Below are positions 61,492 through 64,000 of a stretch of 64,000 nucleotides of DNA, piece by piece. Below the pieces are notes generated by a model that had not been told where the DNA came from, did not search any database, and worked only from the letters and a program-made list of their open reading frames with translations. Source of the stretch: CBDDKZ01 sp965230415 (GTDB taxonomy: Bacteria > Bacteroidota > Bacteroidia > Cytophagales > JAAEPT01); assembly GCA_965230415.1 (NCBI GenBank), contig CBDDKZ010000005.1, positions 4,464,001 to 4,528,000 on the forward strand, written 5' to 3'. Each line of letters opens with the position of its first letter. Within the stretch, counting starts at the first letter, position 1. A program made the translations under genes and the position numbers.

Positions 61492-63222
61492 TTATTTTTT
61501 AAATAGGTCAATTCGTTCATTGTATTTTAATGGCTCGGGGAGTTCTTTATTACTAAACTCCAGGTGTATTACACGCCTCGGTTTTTGGAGTGTATTTTTC
61601 TCTGAAGCATGAATTGTTAATGGCGATAGGAGTAATACATCTCCTTTATTGGCCTTGGTGTATGTTGGTAGCGTGTTTTGAGTGATATGCTGTATTTCAT
61701 CGTCTAAGTGCGCCTTTTTATGTGAACCCGGTATAAGTTTTAATGTGCCGTTTTTTTCATTAGAATCATCGAGATGAATACGAATGCTAATTGTGTTTTC
61801 CCGAATTTCTATAGGAGGGATTACACTGATGGTGTCTTCTTTTGTTGTCCATCCATGGAAGTCTGAAATGTCTTTCTTTTCTGATACGTTTATTGCCAGA
61901 TCCTGATGCCAGGTAACATACCAGTTGTTGTCTGGCGGTTTATTGAAATAAATAGCTTTACACAGAAAATAATGGTCCCCGAAGGCTTTTAAGATTTTAA
62001 GCAGGTTAGGAGTGAAGCATAAATTCTTTAAATGGGGAATGTTATTAAAAAGTCCCCTTATAGCGAATATTTCACCATTGTCAGATGCATCAATGTGTTT
62101 ATTAATACTTTTTTTGATGGCTTTTATTTGCTTTGAGGTGTATATTTGGCTAGCGAGGATATATCCTTTGTTATAAAGACGTTGAGGGTAATTTTTTAAG
62201 GTTTTAGGATTGATTTCTGTTTCATAAAAGTCGATGCTGTTTTGTAAGCGTTCTTTGATAATGCTCCGGAGTTTTGAAGGTCCGAGCACCTTTATTCGGT
62301 CGCCAAAAGAAAGCAGGTCACGTTCCAGTTCAAAATTATGTTGTACAGTGATTTGGAAGACGGTTCCTTCTTCTGACTCTTCAACAATAATCTGACTATG
62401 ATGTAAAGGTTTCGTTGAAACATAAGGTGCGTTTTCAGGGGTTACCAAAAATCGGACGTCTATAGGGTTTTGACCTTCGTTTACCGTAACGCCTATTACA
62501 TCTTTGAAGTAATTGGTAATACGGTTTTCGTCGAAGTTCATTAGTGGTTTTTCGATACTTTTAAGCTCGATAATACGATCCAATGCAAGCAAGAGCATTT
62601 TTTGCTTTTTGGTATTTCCCAGAACAAACCACCTGTTGCGATGTTCCTTCAGCAGGAAGGGGTGGAAAGTGAGTGTGTTTTCCTTCCGGGCCTTGAATGA
62701 TTGATAAGTGATTTCCAGGCATTTCTTCTGAAGAATTGCCTGATAGATCGGGTCAATAAAATCAAGGCCTTTAAGCGCTTCGTTCTTTTCAAGGTCAATA
62801 ATACTTCGTGTGTTACTTTTCGTGCTCTGGACTTTATCCTCCAGACGCTGAATCATACCACTCAAATCTTTGAAATGATTGAAACCTTTGAATTGCCTGA
62901 GAATGTCCACGACTTCTGTCAATTTACCCAGGTCCTGATCGGTTAACGGGATGTTTGTAATGGAATAATCAGGGTCGTCGTAAGTGTAATATTTGCGATC
63001 CACAACGATGATAGGGGCGTTGTATCCCAGCTTTTCACTACGCATTGTTTGAATATCCAGTTGAATAGTTCGTTTGCTTACACCATCTTCAATACCCTCA
63101 AACTCATACAAAGCATCAGAACAAGCGTCGATTAAATCGTCTAGCGTCCATTTTCTATAGCGGTTTCTCAAACAATTATCTATAGTTTTGTAGCGAATGA
63201 GTGCATTGCGATTGACAGGCAT
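61492..63222 (-). CDS. Fusion: WYL-domain transcriptional regulator plus phytanoyl-CoA-dioxygenase-like domain
   Basis: The protein has 576 residues. A helix-turn-helix N-terminus ('RKWTLDDLIDACSDALYEFEG...VSKRTIQLDIQTMRSEKLGY') is followed by a WYL sensor domain (~150-240, 'IYQAILQKKCLEITYQSF', 'NRWFVLGNTK') and a WCX segment ending near 335. A PhyH-like domain follows (~345-560), with the metal pair His/Asp in 'VTWHQDLAINV', 'GTLKLIPGSHK' and the distal His with Arg in 'LSPLTIHASEKNTLQKPRRVIHLEF'. WYL proteins bind nucleic-acid or nucleotide ligands and often regulate defence or RNA-repair genes; a dioxygenase tail is unusual. It is divergent from rtcB. Confidence 0.85.
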   Translation of the reverse strand: MPVNRNALIRYKTIDNCLRNRYRKWTLDDLIDACSDALYEFEGIEDGVSKRTIQLDIQTMRSEKLGYNAPIIVVDRKYYTYDDPDYSITNIPLTDQDLGKLTEVVDILRQFKGFNHFKDLSGMIQRLEDKVQSTKSNTRSIIDLEKNEALKGLDFIDPIYQAILQKKCLEITYQSFKARKENTLTFHPFLLKEHRNRWFVLGNTKKQKMLLLALDRIIELKSIEKPLMNFDENRITNYFKDVIGVTVNEGQNPIDVRFLVTPENAPYVSTKPLHHSQIIVEESEEGTVFQITVQHNFELERDLLSFGDRIKVLGPSKLRSIIKERLQNSIDFYETEINPKTLKNYPQRLYNKGYILASQIYTSKQIKAIKKSINKHIDASDNGEIFAIRGLFNNIPHLKNLCFTPNLLKILKAFGDHYFLCKAIYFNKPPDNNWYVTWHQDLAINVSEKKDISDFHGWTTKEDTISVIPPIEIRENTISIRIHLDDSNEKNGTLKLIPGSHKKAHLDDEIQHITQNTLPTYTKANKGDVLLLSPLTIHASEKNTLQKPRRVIHLEFSNKELPEPLKYNERIDLFKK

Positions 63223-63229
63223 TTAATTT

Positions 63230-63292
63230 TTGCGTAGGTTAAACTACAGCAAATAAATTTAATTATTTGAGCTACGCAAGTAGTTTGCGCAA
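63230..63292. promoter_or_regulatory. Inverted repeats between the WYL fusion and rtcB
   Basis: TTGCGTAG (63230-63237) is the reverse complement of CTACGCAA (63272-63279), and AAACTAC (63241-63247) of GTAGTTT (63280-63286). TTGCGCAA (63285-63292) is a palindrome. Each cluster contains a GTAG/CTAC dyad (GTAG-GTTAAA-CTAC and CTAC-GCAA-GTAG). The 111-base divergent region is thus a likely operator for the WYL regulator. Confidence 0.5.
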
Positions 63293-63333
63293 TAATCCAT
63301 TTGTTTTGTACTGTAATTAAAAACTATAGTAAG

Positions 63334-64000
63334 ATGGAAACACAAATTACAAGTGAGGTATTAAAAGAGATCGGGTTTCCGGAAAACAGAGCTTTTGGCA
63401 TAGCGCTGGAACTTGCTGCTGAGTTAAATATGCAGAAAAAGGAATACCTGGAAGTCTTAACAAAACTACTGGAATCTCCTCAGGAGTTTACGGAGCATCA
63501 AGATTTTGGTAATTTGGCTCAGTCATTAATGGATGCCACAATTTCAGCTACTATTGATTTAAGAAGTGATGCGCTGGAATACAGTATTTATGGTAAAGAG
63601 GGGATAGCTGATGGAGCCTTAAAGCAAATGGAAACGGCTATGAAATTACCTGTCGCTACAGGTGGGGCACTGATGCCAGATGCTCATCAGGGTTACGGAT
63701 TACCAATTGGGGGCGTACTTTCCACAAGTAACAGTGTTATTCCTTATGCTGTAGGTGTAGATATTGGCTGTAGAATGTGTATGTCCATTTATGACATTCC
63801 ATCCGCTCAGTTAGAAACAAATAAAGAGAGCTATAAAAAGTTGTTGATGAACAACTCTCAATTTGGAAGAGCTACTTTCAAACATCCTAAAGATCACCCT
63901 GTGCTAGCAGATAAGCTATTCGATGAACTACCATTATTGAGTGCTTTACATCACCGTGCCTTTAAGCAAATAGGAACATCGGGTGGAGGTAATCACTTTG
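63334..64000 (+). CDS. rtcB: RNA-splicing ligase RtcB, N-terminal part (cut by window end)
   Basis: An ATG at 63334 opens a frame that runs off the window; 222 residues are visible. The sequence has 'ATGGALMPDAHQGYGLPIGGVL', 'YAVGVDIGCRMCMSIYD' and, at the edge, 'GTSGGGNHF'. These are RtcB metal-binding segments (Asp, Cys and His ligands). RtcB joins 2',3'-cyclic phosphate or 3'-phosphate RNA ends to 5'-OH ends for tRNA or RNA repair. Its divergence from a WYL regulator is a recurring bacterial arrangement. The C-terminal half lies outside the window. Confidence 0.93.
   Translation, partial: METQITSEVLKEIGFPENRAFGIALELAAELNMQKKEYLEVLTKLLESPQEFTEHQDFGNLAQSLMDATISATIDLRSDALEYSIYGKEGIADGALKQMETAMKLPVATGGALMPDAHQGYGLPIGGVLSTSNSVIPYAVGVDIGCRMCMSIYDIPSAQLETNKESYKKLLMNNSQFGRATFKHPKDHPVLADKLFDELPLLSALHHRAFKQIGTSGGGNHF

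Noticed and set aside
1..64000. Prophage, insertion sequence, tRNA or rRNA
   Set aside because: No transposase, integrase, phage structural gene, tRNA cloverleaf or rRNA sequence was recognised on either strand.

Overview
This window is chromosomal DNA from a low-GC member of the Bacteroidota, probably a gliding or marine-type lineage. The evidence is four proteins with C-terminal type IX secretion (T9SS) sorting domains, a GldN homologue, two TPR/PD40/OmpA proteins of the PorE type, a TonB receptor paired with a DUF4249 lipoprotein, a DUF1573 protein, Bacteroidota-type -7 promoter elements (TAnnTTTG), and general absence of Shine-Dalgarno sites. I cannot name a genus from the sequence alone. 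No tRNA, rRNA, CRISPR array or insertion sequence was seen.

Bases 1-13.7 kb are the end of a surface-polysaccharide locus. In order it holds an oxidoreductase tail, an SDR dehydrogenase, a Wzx-type flippase, a Wzy-type membrane protein, a GT-B-like protein, an AsnB-type amidotransferase, a heparinase II/III protein and an aminotransferase. A pgl-like block follows (GT4, PglC-type phosphoglycosyl transferase, PglD-type acetyltransferase) with a second, near-identical aminotransferase. The locus resumes at 24.1-27.2 kb with WecB and a PglF/CapD-type 4,6-dehydratase.

The most interesting part lies between these glycan genes, at 14.3-24.0 kb: a lasso-peptide biosynthetic locus. It encodes a PF14907-type nucleotidyltransferase, an HPr-kinase-like kinase, an ABC exporter, a stand-alone PqqD-like recognition protein (B1), an asparagine-synthetase-like macrolactam synthetase (C) and a transglutaminase-like leader peptidase (B2). 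Directly before B2 I find a 35-codon gene (23429-23536) with the features of a lasso precursor: a WxxPxL leader motif, Thr at -2, a predicted Leu1-Asp8 ring and a C-terminal Ser, the type of residue that paeninodin-class kinases phosphorylate. An arginine-methyltransferase-like enzyme with a PqqD-like N-terminal region lies antisense inside the locus and is a candidate new tailoring enzyme.

From 27 to 49 kb are housekeeping genes (trpS, trmB), cell-envelope and T9SS-related proteins (DUF1573, PorE-like, GldN, S8 protease, TonB receptor/DUF4249), a HisKA_2 kinase with a LytTR regulator, and a 577-bp gene-free stretch with structured-RNA signals. At 48.6-52.8 kb an NtrC-type sigma-54 activator is divergent from an ECF sigma factor and a 7TM histidine kinase. 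The promoter between them is a clear sigma-54 promoter with tandem upstream dyads.

The right end (52.8-64 kb) carries a CYTH protein, a TerB-like protein, a nucleotidyltransferase-like/methyltransferase fusion, a YiaAB membrane protein, another T9SS cargo, a cNMP-binding/PlsC acyltransferase fusion, and an SGNH hydrolase. It ends with a WYL-regulator/phytanoyl-CoA-dioxygenase-like fusion divergent from a truncated rtcB.
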